Shown piece after piece: positions 50,686 through 60,116 of a stretch of DNA of 64,000 bases. Source of the stretch: Candidatus Kuenenia stuttgartensis (GTDB lineage Bacteria > Planctomycetota > Planctomycetia > Gemmatales > Gemmataceae); the NCBI GenBank assembly GCA_945875585.1, contig CAMCLK010000003.1:1-64000 (forward strand), in the 5' to 3' direction. Under the pieces are notes generated by a model that did no database searches, had not been told where the DNA came from, and saw nothing but the letters and a program-made list of their open reading frames with translations. Positions within the stretch are counted from its first letter, which is position 1. Every line of letters begins with the position of its first letter. Both the position numbers and the translations under genes were made by a program.

Positions 50686-52032
50686 ATGACCGCCCCGACA
50701 GCCCGCCAAAGTTTGCCGCTTGCCAACGACCTTGGCAAGAACATCGACTACGAACTGTTTATGGACTGCGTGCACTGCGGCCTGTGCCTTGGCTCATGCC
50801 CCACCTACGTGGAAACAGGTAACGAAAACGACAGTCCCCGCGGGCGCATCTACCTCTGGCGCGCCATTGCCGATGGCCGTGCTCCGTTTTCGGCAGAAGC
50901 CGAAAGCCACATGAACGGCTGCCTAGAGTGCATGGCGTGCGAAACATCATGCCCGTCGGGCGTGCAGTACAGGCATGTGATTCATTCTTTCAAAAATGAC
51001 CAAGCGCGGACCCATGGACCCGCGCCTATGCTTGGCTGGTTGCAGCGAACCATGCTGTTCAACCTCACGCCATCGCGCAACCTTATGGGTTGGGCCCTTC
51101 TGCCAGTGAAGCTGATGCAACGCATGGGCCTTGGCTGGGCCGTGAGGCTTTCCGGTTATTTCCTGCCCGCTTCGCTGCGGCGCATGCAGGAAATCGTGCC
51201 AACGATTGCTCCTTACCACCATTTGCCAGAGTTTTTGCCTGCCATTGGCCCGAAGCGCGCCACTGTAGGGCTTCTACTCGGTTGCGCCGCGGATGCGTTC
51301 CATCCTCAGATCAACCTCGCCACGGCCCGGGTTCTTCAGCACAACGGTTGCGATGTGTACATTCCGCGCGCTCAAGGCTGCTGTGGCGCCCTCCACAAGC
51401 ACGCCGGCCTCGACAACGATGCGGCTAAACTGGCAGCCAGCAATTGCACCACGTTTGATGCACTCCCGGGCGGAATGGCTGGCCTCGACGCCATTGTCAG
51501 CAATGCAGGTGGGTGCAGTCCGGTTTTGAAAGATTACGGACACATTCTGGAAAACCACGACGCCGCCGGACCCGGCAACGTCTTCGGCAAAAAGGTCCGC
51601 GACATTCATGAGTTTTTGGCTGAACTTGGTCCAGTTAAGCCCAAGCACCGTGTAAACCTTACCGCCACGTACCACGACGCCTGTGGTCTGGCCCATGCTC
51701 AGAAGATTCGCTCAGCACCCCGGCAACTGCTGGGAATGATCGATGGGCTCACTCTGGTACCATTGGCCGAGAACGAGCACTGCTGCGGCGCGGCAGGGGC
51801 TTATAACATTACTCAACCAGAGATGTCGGCAACCCTTGGCAAACGCAAAGCAGGTAATGTAGCCGATACCAAGGCGCAGATTGCCCTCACAGGCAATGTT
51901 GGGTGCCTGCTACAGATCGACAAACACCTGCGCGATGGCTCCCCTCGCATCTGGGTCGGCCACCCCGTGCAAATACTCGAGACTGCCTACACAGGGGTCG
52001 CCCCGTTCGGACTTAAGATCGAAAAAGCGTAA
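50686..52032 (+). CDS. glcF: Glycolate oxidase iron-sulfur subunit GlcF
   Basis: A 448-residue protein with two 4Fe-4S motifs near the N-terminus, CVHCGLCLGSCP and CLECMACETSCP, then two CCG domains: CCGALHKHAG with an upstream Cys near 205 (LLLGCAADAFHP) and, in the second, HCCGAAGAYNITQP. It carries electrons from GlcD/GlcE to the quinone pool. Length and order are standard. ATG 50686 is chosen; the next gene begins 17 bases after its stop. Confidence 0.94.
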   Translation: MTAPTARQSLPLANDLGKNIDYELFMDCVHCGLCLGSCPTYVETGNENDSPRGRIYLWRAIADGRAPFSAEAESHMNGCLECMACETSCPSGVQYRHVIHSFKNDQARTHGPAPMLGWLQRTMLFNLTPSRNLMGWALLPVKLMQRMGLGWAVRLSGYFLPASLRRMQEIVPTIAPYHHLPEFLPAIGPKRATVGLLLGCAADAFHPQINLATARVLQHNGCDVYIPRAQGCCGALHKHAGLDNDAAKLAASNCTTFDALPGGMAGLDAIVSNAGGCSPVLKDYGHILENHDAAGPGNVFGKKVRDIHEFLAELGPVKPKHRVNLTATYHDACGLAHAQKIRSAPRQLLGMIDGLTLVPLAENEHCCGAAGAYNITQPEMSATLGKRKAGNVADTKAQIALTGNVGCLLQIDKHLRDGSPRIWVGHPVQILETAYTGVAPFGLKIEKA

Positions 52033-52049
52033 TCTTGGAGTCGGCAGCG

Positions 52050-52940
52050 ATGGCGTTTCACGGCATTATTCCACCTGTCGCCACACCCTTTACCGAGTCG
52101 GGCGACCTCGACCTGCCCCGGTTGCGCTGGTTCCTTGACAGGCTCATCGACGGTGGAGTGCATGCCATTTTTGTATTGGGAACCAACAGCGAGTTTTACG
52201 CTCTAGATGAGCAAGAAAAACAGGCTGTCATAGCCACGGCGGTGGAGCATGTGGCGGGGCGGGTGCCTGTGCTGGCAGGAACCGGCGCGGAAACCACACG
52301 CGAAGCGGAACGCCTCACACGCATGGCTGAACGCGAAGGGGTTCAGGGCGTTTCGGTCATCACCCCGTATTTCATTTCGCCCAACCAAAAGGAACTGGAA
52401 GACCACTACCGCCGGGTGGCAGCAGCCACGGGACTGCCCCTGCTGCTCTATTCCAACCCGGTCACCTGTGGCGGATTGCGCATTGAAGCCGAAACAGCGG
52501 AGCGCCTTGCCTCTGTGCCCAATATTGTTGGTATCAAAGATTCCAGCGGCGATCTGACCTTGGTGGCGGATTTGCTTCGGCGTGTGCCACCCTCATTTGC
52601 CGTTCTTCAAGGTCGCGATACTCTTATATACAGCGCGCTCGACCTGGGCGCCGTGGGTGCCATTCCCGCGACGGGCAATATCGCCCCAAAACTGCTGGTG
52701 GAAATATACACGAAATTCATGGCGGGCGACCGCGCCGGTTCCCGCGATGCCCAGGCGCGCTTGCATCCGCTACGTCTGGCATTGAACCTGTGCACGCCTC
52801 CTGGTGGCGTGAAAGCCGCATTGGCTATTCTGGGCGAATCCATCGGGCCATGCCGGTCGCCCATAGCGCCGCTCGACCCTAGCAAGCGCCCCGCCATGGA
52901 AAAAGCGCTGCGTGAAGCAGGCCTGACCCCGGCCGGATGA
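52050..52940 (+). CDS. DapA-family (DHDPS/NAL) lyase 1
   Basis: A 296-residue TIM-barrel class I aldolase-superfamily enzyme. The catalytic Tyr is in LLLYSNPV (Y134) and the Schiff-base Lys in VGIKDSSGD (K163). The substrate loop reads LGTNSEFYALDEQEK rather than GTTGE, so true dihydrodipicolinate synthase is doubtful. Candidates include 2-keto-3-deoxygluconate or 4-hydroxy-2-oxoglutarate type aldolases. Being the next gene after glcDEF, a glyoxylate-related aldolase would fit, but that is inference. The start is ATG 52050 after TTGGAG; the TTG at 52035 is less likely. Confidence 0.85.
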   Translation: MAFHGIIPPVATPFTESGDLDLPRLRWFLDRLIDGGVHAIFVLGTNSEFYALDEQEKQAVIATAVEHVAGRVPVLAGTGAETTREAERLTRMAEREGVQGVSVITPYFISPNQKELEDHYRRVAAATGLPLLLYSNPVTCGGLRIEAETAERLASVPNIVGIKDSSGDLTLVADLLRRVPPSFAVLQGRDTLIYSALDLGAVGAIPATGNIAPKLLVEIYTKFMAGDRAGSRDAQARLHPLRLALNLCTPPGGVKAALAILGESIGPCRSPIAPLDPSKRPAMEKALREAGLTPAG

Positions 52941-53032
52941 AGAACTGGCCAAGGCGGATAAAACGACGCGATACAGACAGTCTGATTTTGTAGTCAAGTG
53001 CCTAGTAAGATACCTTGTATGTCAGATGCCCA

Positions 53033-53719
53033 TCACGTTCCCCGTGTGTGGCCATAAAGATCGATATGCAACCGTGGACAGAAACGCCATCCCCGATCTA
53101 GGCACAATGTGGCCAGCCAAACTGATCGGCTGGCCAATTCCTCGCGCGTTACACCCTGAGGCATCAGCAGTATTCGATCCGCAGGAATTGGCGGCAATTC
53201 TGCCAGCATGCCGTCGATTTCTTCCATGTCCGACGGGGCATCCACCACGAATTTGATCTGGCATTCGTGGTGCTTTAGAAATTCGCGAATCACATCCGGC
53301 CGCCACCGCGCCGCCTCGTGCATGGCGAGGAAACGACCTCCCTCACGGTGGCGTGGCGCACTGTTGGAAAGTTTTGGACTTAGGCTTGCCAAATCACAAT
53401 GAATCGGGCGGAACACCGTTGCCGCGGTCTCCACCGTGATATGCCTGCCGGCATCCGCCAAACGGGCCAGAAGTTCAGGCAGGTCCGGTGCCAGCAATGG
53501 CTCGCCACCCGTCACCACCACGTGGCGCGTGCGGTGGCGCAGGACAGCCTCAGCCACCGCAGCCACAGACATTTCCACGCCTTCAGGCGCCCAAGAGGTA
53601 TAGGGCGTATCACAGTACCAGCAGCGCAGGTTGCACCCGGAGGTGCGGACAAATACAGAAGGAACCCCGGCAAGGATGCCTTCACCTTGAAGCGAATGGA
53701 AGATTTCGGAAATTCTCAT
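53033..53719 (-). CDS. queE: 7-carboxy-7-deazaguanine synthase
   Basis: A 228-residue radical SAM enzyme of 7-deazaguanine synthesis. The cluster-binding motif is C-x3-C-x2-C ([14 protein letters not shown]29, C33, C36), followed by [10 protein letters not shown]. It makes 7-carboxy-7-deazaguanine from 6-carboxytetrahydropterin. The start overlaps the queC stop by four bases, so the two are one operon. The first residues [17 protein letters not shown] are typical of QueE. Confidence 0.94.
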   Translation of the reverse strand: MRISEIFHSLQGEGILAGVPSVFVRTSGCNLRCWYCDTPYTSWAPEGVEMSVAAVAEAVLRHRTRHVVVTGGEPLLAPDLPELLARLADAGRHITVETAATVFRPIHCDLASLSPKLSNSAPRHREGGRFLAMHEAARWRPDVIREFLKHHECQIKFVVDAPSDMEEIDGMLAELPPIPADRILLMPQGVTREELASRSVWLATLCLDRGWRFCPRLHIDLYGHTRGT

Positions 53720-54414
53720 GATTCTGCCAGAGCCGGGTCGGCTATTCCCGCCTCACGGAAGCCCTTTTGACGCAAAAGGCAGCTATCGCAGTTGCCGCAC
53801 GGTCTGCCAGATGCGCCGGGATCGTAACAACTGTGCGTCAGGCCGTAATCAACACCCAGTGCCAGTCCCAGCCGAATGATATCGGCCTTGCCCAAGCGCA
53901 CCAGCGGTGTCTGAATGCGGTAGCGACCCTTCCCCTCCACTGCATCGCGCGTGGCCAGGTTTGCCATGGTCTCGAACGCCGCCAAATACTCGGGCCGGCA
54001 ATCTGGGTACCCCGAATAATCGAGCGCATTCATGCCGGCAAAGATATCGAAACATCCCAGCGATTCCGCATAGGCCAAAGACAACGAGAGGAAGATGGTG
54101 TTGCGTGCCGGAACATAGGTGATGGGAATATCACCGGCCATCGACTCCAGCGAGCGGTCGTGGGGTACAGGAATATCGGCGGTCAGTGCTGAGCCGCCAA
54201 ATGCCCGCAAATCGAGGGACATGGTCTTGTGGTCGGCCGCCCCCAGCGCCGTGGCTACCTTGCGGGCTGCCGCAAGTTCTACCTGATGCCTCTGCCCATA
54301 AGAAATAGAAAGAGCATGGCAGGCATAACCCTGCGAACGCGCCATAGCCAGCACGGTGGCCGAGTCGAGACCGCCACTCAAAAGCACCACGGCTGTTTTT
54401 TCCAACGCCGCCAT
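53716..54414 (-). CDS. queC: 7-cyano-7-deazaguanine synthase
   Basis: A 232-residue ATP-dependent synthase that turns 7-carboxy-7-deazaguanine into preQ0. The PP-loop is [15 protein letters not shown] and the structural zinc site is [19 protein letters not shown] near the C-terminus. [16 protein letters not shown] and [18 protein letters not shown] are family segments. It precedes queE with ATGA-type overlap. preQ0 feeds queuosine in tRNA, or 7-deazaguanine DNA modification in some genomes; no tgt, queF or dpd gene is in the window. Confidence 0.95.
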   Translation of the reverse strand: MAALEKTAVVLLSGGLDSATVLAMARSQGYACHALSISYGQRHQVELAAARKVATALGAADHKTMSLDLRAFGGSALTADIPVPHDRSLESMAGDIPITYVPARNTIFLSLSLAYAESLGCFDIFAGMNALDYSGYPDCRPEYLAAFETMANLATRDAVEGKGRYRIQTPLVRLGKADIIRLGLALGVDYGLTHSCYDPGASGRPCGNCDSCLLRQKGFREAGIADPALAES

Positions 54415-54505
54415 CCCGGTTATCCCTTCTCCATCGCCACTGTCCGTCCTAGCTTCAGATTAGCAGGCTAAGGCAATGGAGGCCCAGCCGGCCCCGGAGA
54501 TATCG

Positions 54506-55543
54506 ATGCGCAATCTTGTCACCCCAGCGTTTGACCCCACCCCGTTGTTCGACTTGGTACGCGGAAACTACCAGACAGAACTGCTGGCAGCAGCGCTAGA
54601 ACTCGGCCTGTTCGATGCCCTTGCCAATGGCCCTGTTCCCGAAAGTGCCCTGCGGCAGCAATTAGGCCTAGCACCGCGCCCCTGGGCCGTGCTGGCCACG
54701 GCCATTCGCGCCATGAACCTCATGCAGGGCCTTCCCGGCCAAGTGCAGCAAGTTACCGATCTGGGCAGATTCTTGCTGCCGGGCGGAGAATACGACATTC
54801 GGGGCTACGTTGGGCTCACACAGGCCCTGCCGGGGGTCCGCGCCATGATTCAGCTGCTGAAGTCCGATACCCCGGCCAGCAACCGTCCAAACGAGGGGAC
54901 AGCGTTTATTTTCCGCGAAGGCATGGACTCCGCCATGGAATCTGGCGACAGCGCCCGACGCCTGACCATGGCCTTAGCGGGGCGCGCTTTCATCTGCGCG
55001 CCCATTCTGGCTGAAGTCCTCCCACTTAATGGCGTTCAGCACCTGCTCGACCTCGGCGGCGGCACGGGAATTTATGGCATGGCGTTGGCCCAGCAAAACC
55101 CCGCCTTGCGTGTTTCGGTCCTCGACCGCCCCGAAGTGCTAAAAATTGCCGCTGAACTCCTTAACACCCATGGACCTGCTGATCGTGTGGATCTGGTGAC
55201 AGGCGACCTGTTTGGCGACTACCCGTCGTGCGACGCGGTTTTGTTATCGAACGTGCTGCACGACTGGAATGAAGAAACGTGCATGGATATTCTGACCCGC
55301 TGCCACCGCGCGTTGAAGCCCGGTGGCCGTTTGTTCATTCACGATGTCTACCTCAACGACGCCATGGATGGGCCCCTGAATGTGGCGCTGTACTCGGCAG
55401 CGCTGTTCTCGCTAACAGAGGGCCGCGCCTACAGCTCTGCCGAATACCGGGCCATGCTGGGCGCCACGGGTTTTGTGCCCACGCGCACCATCGCGCCAAC
55501 GCGGGTTCATTGCGGAGCCTTGGCAGCCATGAAGGCTGGTTGA
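54506..55543 (+). CDS. SAM-dependent O-methyltransferase
   Basis: A 345-residue class I methyltransferase of the plant-type/AcOMT branch. The N-terminal winged-helix dimerisation part is followed by the SAM site LLDLGGGTGIYGMAL, an acidic DRPEVLK and DAVLLSNVLHDWNEE with the usual H-D-W catalytic region, then LKPGGRLFIHDV. It would methylate a hydroxyl or carboxyl group of a small molecule; the substrate is unknown. ATG 54506 has GGAG six bases upstream; ATG 54476 is an in-frame alternative. It stands divergent from queC and ahead of the REP-like element at 55603. Confidence 0.88.
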   Translation: MRNLVTPAFDPTPLFDLVRGNYQTELLAAALELGLFDALANGPVPESALRQQLGLAPRPWAVLATAIRAMNLMQGLPGQVQQVTDLGRFLLPGGEYDIRGYVGLTQALPGVRAMIQLLKSDTPASNRPNEGTAFIFREGMDSAMESGDSARRLTMALAGRAFICAPILAEVLPLNGVQHLLDLGGGTGIYGMALAQQNPALRVSVLDRPEVLKIAAELLNTHGPADRVDLVTGDLFGDYPSCDAVLLSNVLHDWNEETCMDILTRCHRALKPGGRLFIHDVYLNDAMDGPLNVALYSAALFSLTEGRAYSSAEYRAMLGATGFVPTRTIAPTRVHCGALAAMKAG

Positions 55544-55602
55544 AAGTAAGGGCAACTGATTGAAATGCCTGACGCCTCTATGTCTTTTAACGTTTTCAAG
55601 AG

Positions 55603-55663
55603 CCCCCAACGCGAGTTGGGGGGTGCACTAGCGACTGTTCACCCCCCAACTCACGTTGGGGGG
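55603..55663. repeat. Second REP-like inverted pair
   Basis: Two arms, 55603-55625 and 55640-55663, are inverted copies of each other over 23 bases with one mismatch. Each arm holds a palindrome of seven pairs around a four-base loop: CCCCAACGCGAGTTGGGG in the first, and CCCCAACTCACGTTGGGG in the second. The spacer is 14 bases. The family differs in sequence from the one at 35279 but has the same build. No RAYT lies beside it. It follows the methyltransferase and faces the DUF1501 gene end, so it may serve as a bidirectional terminator. Confidence 0.75.
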
Positions 55664-55701
55664 TCATGATTTTATTGGAAGAAATAGTTTCGCAGGTTCC
55701 G

Positions 55702-57132
55702 TCACGATACAATTTCTGAAATCACATGACCATGAACATCGGTCAACCGGCGGCGAATGCCGTTGTGGTAGTAGGTGAGCTTTTCGTGATCGATACCCAG
55801 CAGGTGCAGTGCCGTGGCATGCAGGTCGTAGGAATAGGCGGGGTTTTCAGCAGCCTTGAACCCGAATGGGTCGCTGGAACCGTATGTGGTCCCACCCTTG
55901 ATGCCACCTCCAGCCAACCATGCCGTGAAGGCCCCGGGATTGTGATCGCGCCCTTTATTGCCCCCTTGAAGGAATGGTTGCCTACCAAATTCCGTGGCGC
56001 ATACCACTAGCGTATCGTCGAGCAAACCCCTCGATTTAAGGTCAGTTAGAAGTGCCGCAGCACCGGTATCGAGAATGCGCCCCCAGTAACCATGGTCACG
56101 TACCAGATCCTCGTGCGAGTCCCAGTTGGGCCGGATCTTGCGCGCTGTTGTATTCTCGGCACCGCAGAAGATCTGCACAAAGCGAACGCCACGCTCGACC
56201 AGTCGTCTGGCCAACAGGCATTGCCTGCCAAAGGGACCAATATCTTCATCATCGAGCGCGAAAAGGGCTTTAGTGGCCTTTGATTCACCGTCCAAGCCCA
56301 CAGCGTCGGGAGCGCTCATCTGCAGTCGGGCCGCCAGTTCGTAGCTGGCAATGCGGGCCGTCAGGCGTGAATCGTGTGGACGCGCCGAAGCATGCCGGGA
56401 ATTCAAGTGCTTCAGAAAGGTTCGCCCTTCAGCCTCCCCCGGAACCTGTGATGCGGGAAACAGGTCAGCTATAGGCGGTTTGCCGGTAGCCGTTTCCACC
56501 ACGGTTCCCTGATGCACGGCTGGCAGGAACCCGGCACTCCAGTTGACCACCCCGCCGGGCGGTAGACCACGCGCATCGGGCAACACCACAAACGCCGGTA
56601 AATTATCTGATTCGCTGCCTAACCCATAGGTGATCCACGAACCCATGCACGGAAAACCGGCAGGCACAAAGCCCGTGTTCATCATGAACATCGCCGGTCC
56701 ATGCAGTGCCGACTTGTTGCGCATGGAGTGGATAAACCCTATTTCATCCACATGGCGGGCCAGATTAGGAAACAAATCACTAATGGCTTTGCCACACTGG
56801 CCATGCCGACGAAAAGGCCAAAAACTTTTGGTATACGCGCCTCCCGTGCCGGCAAAGGTTTGTTTGCCCAGTTCGGGGTCGAACGGCTTGCCATGAGACC
56901 TTTCAAGCTCTGGTTTGTAGTCAAATGTATCGACATGGCTCATACCGCCTGGGCAGAAAATCTCGATAACGGCGCGAGCGCGGGGTTCATGGTGGGGCGC
57001 GCGCGGAACAAACGGGTTATTGGCCGATTCATCAGCCGCCAAGTGGAGTTCACGGCCCAGCAGCGATGCTAGGGCCATGGAACCAATTCCACATCCACCC
57101 CGGCCCAATGCGTGACGTCGGTCAATCAACAT
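55702..57132 (-). CDS. DUF1501 protein (pair 3)
   Basis: A 476-residue DUF1501 protein. The start MLIDRRHALGRGGCG has the twin-arginine pair and a hydrophobic run after it, so Tat export is likely. Landmarks: IEIFCPGGMSHVDTFDYKPE, FIHSMRNKSALHGPAMFMMN, CATEFGRQPF, GRDHNPGAFTAWLAGGG and HATALHLLGIDHEKLTYYHNG. It is more distant from pairs 1 and 2 than they are from each other (for example the FCPGGMSHVD segment replaces FMNGGPS). ATG 57132 overlaps the end of the PSD1 gene by 11 bases. Confidence 0.92.
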   Translation of the reverse strand: MLIDRRHALGRGGCGIGSMALASLLGRELHLAADESANNPFVPRAPHHEPRARAVIEIFCPGGMSHVDTFDYKPELERSHGKPFDPELGKQTFAGTGGAYTKSFWPFRRHGQCGKAISDLFPNLARHVDEIGFIHSMRNKSALHGPAMFMMNTGFVPAGFPCMGSWITYGLGSESDNLPAFVVLPDARGLPPGGVVNWSAGFLPAVHQGTVVETATGKPPIADLFPASQVPGEAEGRTFLKHLNSRHASARPHDSRLTARIASYELAARLQMSAPDAVGLDGESKATKALFALDDEDIGPFGRQCLLARRLVERGVRFVQIFCGAENTTARKIRPNWDSHEDLVRDHGYWGRILDTGAAALLTDLKSRGLLDDTLVVCATEFGRQPFLQGGNKGRDHNPGAFTAWLAGGGIKGGTTYGSSDPFGFKAAENPAYSYDLHATALHLLGIDHEKLTYYHNGIRRRLTDVHGHVISEIVS

Positions 57133-60067
57133 GGCTGAACTCGCTGGTGTTGAACAGCATGCGACACAATTCAGGCAAGCCACGCGACCGTATCAGATCA
57201 GCGGCTGGACCAGATTCTTGTTGATCGGGTAGGCGGCCAAGGGCGCGAATAAACGCCCGCCGCGCCTGAAATGCAGCATCATCGCCAGATTCCATCTTAA
57301 CGCGATCTGCAAAGTGACGTGCTTGCCGAAGCATGAACGGGTTGTTCAGCAGCGCCAGCGATTGCAGTGCTGTGGTTGTTTCATTTCTCGCGGGTGTCAG
57401 ATTCGCGGGATTCGCGCAATCGAGCGTGGTCAGAAACGGTTGGGGGGTGGTGCGAACCACAAACCGGTAGATGCTCCTACGCCGCAATCCCGGGCTGTCG
57501 TCATCGACATGGCGGTAGATGGGAGCATAGGCCTCTGTGTAGACAAAATCACGGAAGCCGGGGCCGAACGGTGTCAGGTCGAGCTGACCGCTTGTGGCCA
57601 ACACAGCGTCTCGCACGCTTTCTGCATCGAGCCGTCGCGGATTCTGACGCCACAGTAACCGGTTGCTGGCGTCGATGGCCTTGGCAGCAGGATTTTCCAC
57701 GACCGATGCGCGCTGATAGGCTTCACTGATGCAGATCAATCGATGAATTGATTTCAACGACCATTTTTGTGATGGAAGTTCACCCGCCAGCCAATCGAGC
57801 ATTTCTGGATGGCTGGGTTTGCCACCACCCGCGCCAAAATCGCTTGGAGTATCGACAATACCAATACCAAAATGATGGTGCCATAGGCGGTTGACAATCA
57901 CACGTCGGGTCAGCGGATTGTCCGGATGCACGATCCACCGAGCCAACGCGGCCCGGCGCTCACCGTCGGCGATGGCACCTTGGCCTCCGTAAACAGGGGC
58001 GCCTTTCAGGCAATTGATGGCGTCAGGACCCACCACGGCTCCCGGCTCTTCAGGATTACCACGACGCAACAGATGAATTTTGTCCGGTGGCGAGGAACGA
58101 ACACCGTAGACCATCGGACTTTCGTCTGTTTTTGATATTTTACCCTCGATATCCCGCAGCCTGTTGGCCAACCGAGAGCGCTCTGACGCATCGGCAGCAG
58201 AAGATCCCGGAACGATAGCCGGCGCGACACGCGGATCACCAAAATAAACCTGATCGTGCCCAATAGTGCCATCTGCCCCTTCGGTAGCCATGAGGGTCAG
58301 GTAGCGAACTCCCATGGGAATTGGCAGCTCGACAGGAGGAACTTCACTGGCAGGTCCGATGCCCATGCGGACAACCAGTGGCTGACCATCCAGCAGGACG
58401 CGCACATCGGCCTTGCCGGAACCATCTGCGGGTCGCCCGCCGTAGCCAATAGCGGCTCGAAAAACCAGTTCCTTCGTCTTCAATACCTCTCGCATGGGTT
58501 GCAGGTCAAACGTGATGGCGGCATTGGCATGCAGGCCCAACAATGAGCGCCCACTCGAGGCATAATTAACACCTGTAATTGTAGTCGATTTTTGGTCGTT
58601 GACCGGCCCATTGCGGATGGCATCCCATGCGCCTGCCGAGGTCTTGCCGATATTCTTCGCAAGAATGCCACTGGAGGCTATTTGCACGTCGCCACCGCCG
58701 GGCACCACCACGCCATCGATAAGGCCGCCAACGCGAACAAAACGATTGGCAACAACCCCGGCAACATAACCTTGCTTGTTGGCCAAGGGCTTTCCAGTTG
58801 CCGCACTTATGCCGGTGCCCGCTTTACCGGAGCCCAAGCCATTACCGCCACCCACAATATCGGCAAGATTGAGTCCGCGCCCCTCTAGGCGACCGAGAGC
58901 TACCTGCAACTGTTCTCGCTCAGCGACAAGGGTCTGCCGCAATGCCGTACGCTTCTGGTCGCCCACAACATCGATGGGGCGGTCACCGCGTCTAACGCCA
59001 CTGAACACCGCCGCAAGCGCGTAGTATTCCCGCTGACTGATCGGATCCAGTTTGTGATCGTGGCAGCGGGCACAATTGATGGTTACGCCACACGTGGCGG
59101 CCATCACCTGCGTGATCATGTCATCGAGGTCGTCGGCACGGGCCAAGCGCTTCAGTACCGGACTGGGCGTTTCTGCCTGACCGACAAAATCCCATGGGCC
59201 CGCCGCCAAAAACCCTGTGGCTGTTACAGCTTCAGGATCATTAGGGCGCAGAAAATCGCCAGCCAACTGATCGGTCAAAAAGCGATCGTAAGGCATATCG
59301 GAATTAAAGGCCCGGATCAGCCAGTCGCGGTATCGCCACGCGTTTTCACGCTTTTGATCTCTTTCAAATCCATGTGTGTCGGCGTAGTGGGCAATATCAA
59401 GCCATTGGCGAGCCTGCCGTTCACCATAACGTGGCGATGCCAAGAATCGATCCACCAATCGGGCGAAAGCATTGGGATCTGGATCTTTCTCGAATGCTGC
59501 CACCTCTTCCGGACTGGGCGGCAGACCAAGCAAGTCGAACGACAACCGGCGGATAAGGGTATGCCGGTCGGCACGCGGACCGGGCGCGATATTGCTTGCC
59601 TTAAGCTTCGCATCAATGAACGAATCGATTCCCGTACTAGGCACCGATACTAGCGGTTGCCAAGCCCAGTGATCCAGTCTTGGGTCCCGGGCAAGGGCGC
59701 GTTCAGCTTCGGTCTGAGGCCATGTGGCGCCTTCATCGATCCATGTGCGAATCAGATCAACCTGCGATCGGCTTAGGCGTGGCCCTTTGGGGGGCATCAT
59801 CGTCGCTGGGTCTTCACTGGTGATTCTTTTCAGCAAGGCACTTGTCGCGCTCATGCCAGGCACAATCACGGGGCCATCCGTGCTGCCGGCCATGGCATGC
59901 GTTTTGTTGTCCAAACGCAAACCGTTTTTGGATGTCTTGCCACTATGGCACGCATGGCAATGCTGTTGGAGCAATGGCCTGATCTGTTTGTCGAAGTCCA
60001 CGGTCTGGCCGTAAGCGAATACGGCAAGACCGAGTGAAAGGCATAATGCTGAGGTGAAACGAAACAT
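57122..60067 (-). CDS. PSD1 protein with cytochrome, DUF1549, NPCBM-like insert and DUF1553 (pair 3)
   Basis: A 981-residue exported protein with a signal peptide (residues about 1-20, MFRFTSALCLSLGLAVFAYG) and the heme motif CHACH at residues 37-41, with the following KNGLRLDNKTHAMAGS and a short TMMPPKGPRLS. DUF1549 follows (RQARQWLDIAHYADTHGFER, CARCHDHKLDPIS). Between DUF1549 and DUF1553 is a beta-rich insert of about 200 residues (SSGRSLLGLHANAAITFDLQ, AIGYGGRPADGSG, MGVRYLTLMATEG), which resembles the NPCBM carbohydrate-binding fold. DUF1553 ends it (NPLTRRVIVNRLWHHHFGIG). ATG 60067 was chosen; an upstream start adds an unsupported N-terminus. Confidence 0.92.
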   Translation of the reverse strand: MFRFTSALCLSLGLAVFAYGQTVDFDKQIRPLLQQHCHACHSGKTSKNGLRLDNKTHAMAGSTDGPVIVPGMSATSALLKRITSEDPATMMPPKGPRLSRSQVDLIRTWIDEGATWPQTEAERALARDPRLDHWAWQPLVSVPSTGIDSFIDAKLKASNIAPGPRADRHTLIRRLSFDLLGLPPSPEEVAAFEKDPDPNAFARLVDRFLASPRYGERQARQWLDIAHYADTHGFERDQKRENAWRYRDWLIRAFNSDMPYDRFLTDQLAGDFLRPNDPEAVTATGFLAAGPWDFVGQAETPSPVLKRLARADDLDDMITQVMAATCGVTINCARCHDHKLDPISQREYYALAAVFSGVRRGDRPIDVVGDQKRTALRQTLVAEREQLQVALGRLEGRGLNLADIVGGGNGLGSGKAGTGISAATGKPLANKQGYVAGVVANRFVRVGGLIDGVVVPGGGDVQIASSGILAKNIGKTSAGAWDAIRNGPVNDQKSTTITGVNYASSGRSLLGLHANAAITFDLQPMREVLKTKELVFRAAIGYGGRPADGSGKADVRVLLDGQPLVVRMGIGPASEVPPVELPIPMGVRYLTLMATEGADGTIGHDQVYFGDPRVAPAIVPGSSAADASERSRLANRLRDIEGKISKTDESPMVYGVRSSPPDKIHLLRRGNPEEPGAVVGPDAINCLKGAPVYGGQGAIADGERRAALARWIVHPDNPLTRRVIVNRLWHHHFGIGIVDTPSDFGAGGGKPSHPEMLDWLAGELPSQKWSLKSIHRLICISEAYQRASVVENPAAKAIDASNRLLWRQNPRRLDAESVRDAVLATSGQLDLTPFGPGFRDFVYTEAYAPIYRHVDDDSPGLRRRSIYRFVVRTTPQPFLTTLDCANPANLTPARNETTTALQSLALLNNPFMLRQARHFADRVKMESGDDAAFQARRAFIRALGRLPDQQESGPAADLIRSRGLPELCRMLFNTSEFSHVD

Positions 60068-60116
60068 GGCCGCGACTCCAATCACACCCATGCCCAGCAG
60101 GGAAAACACCCCGTGT

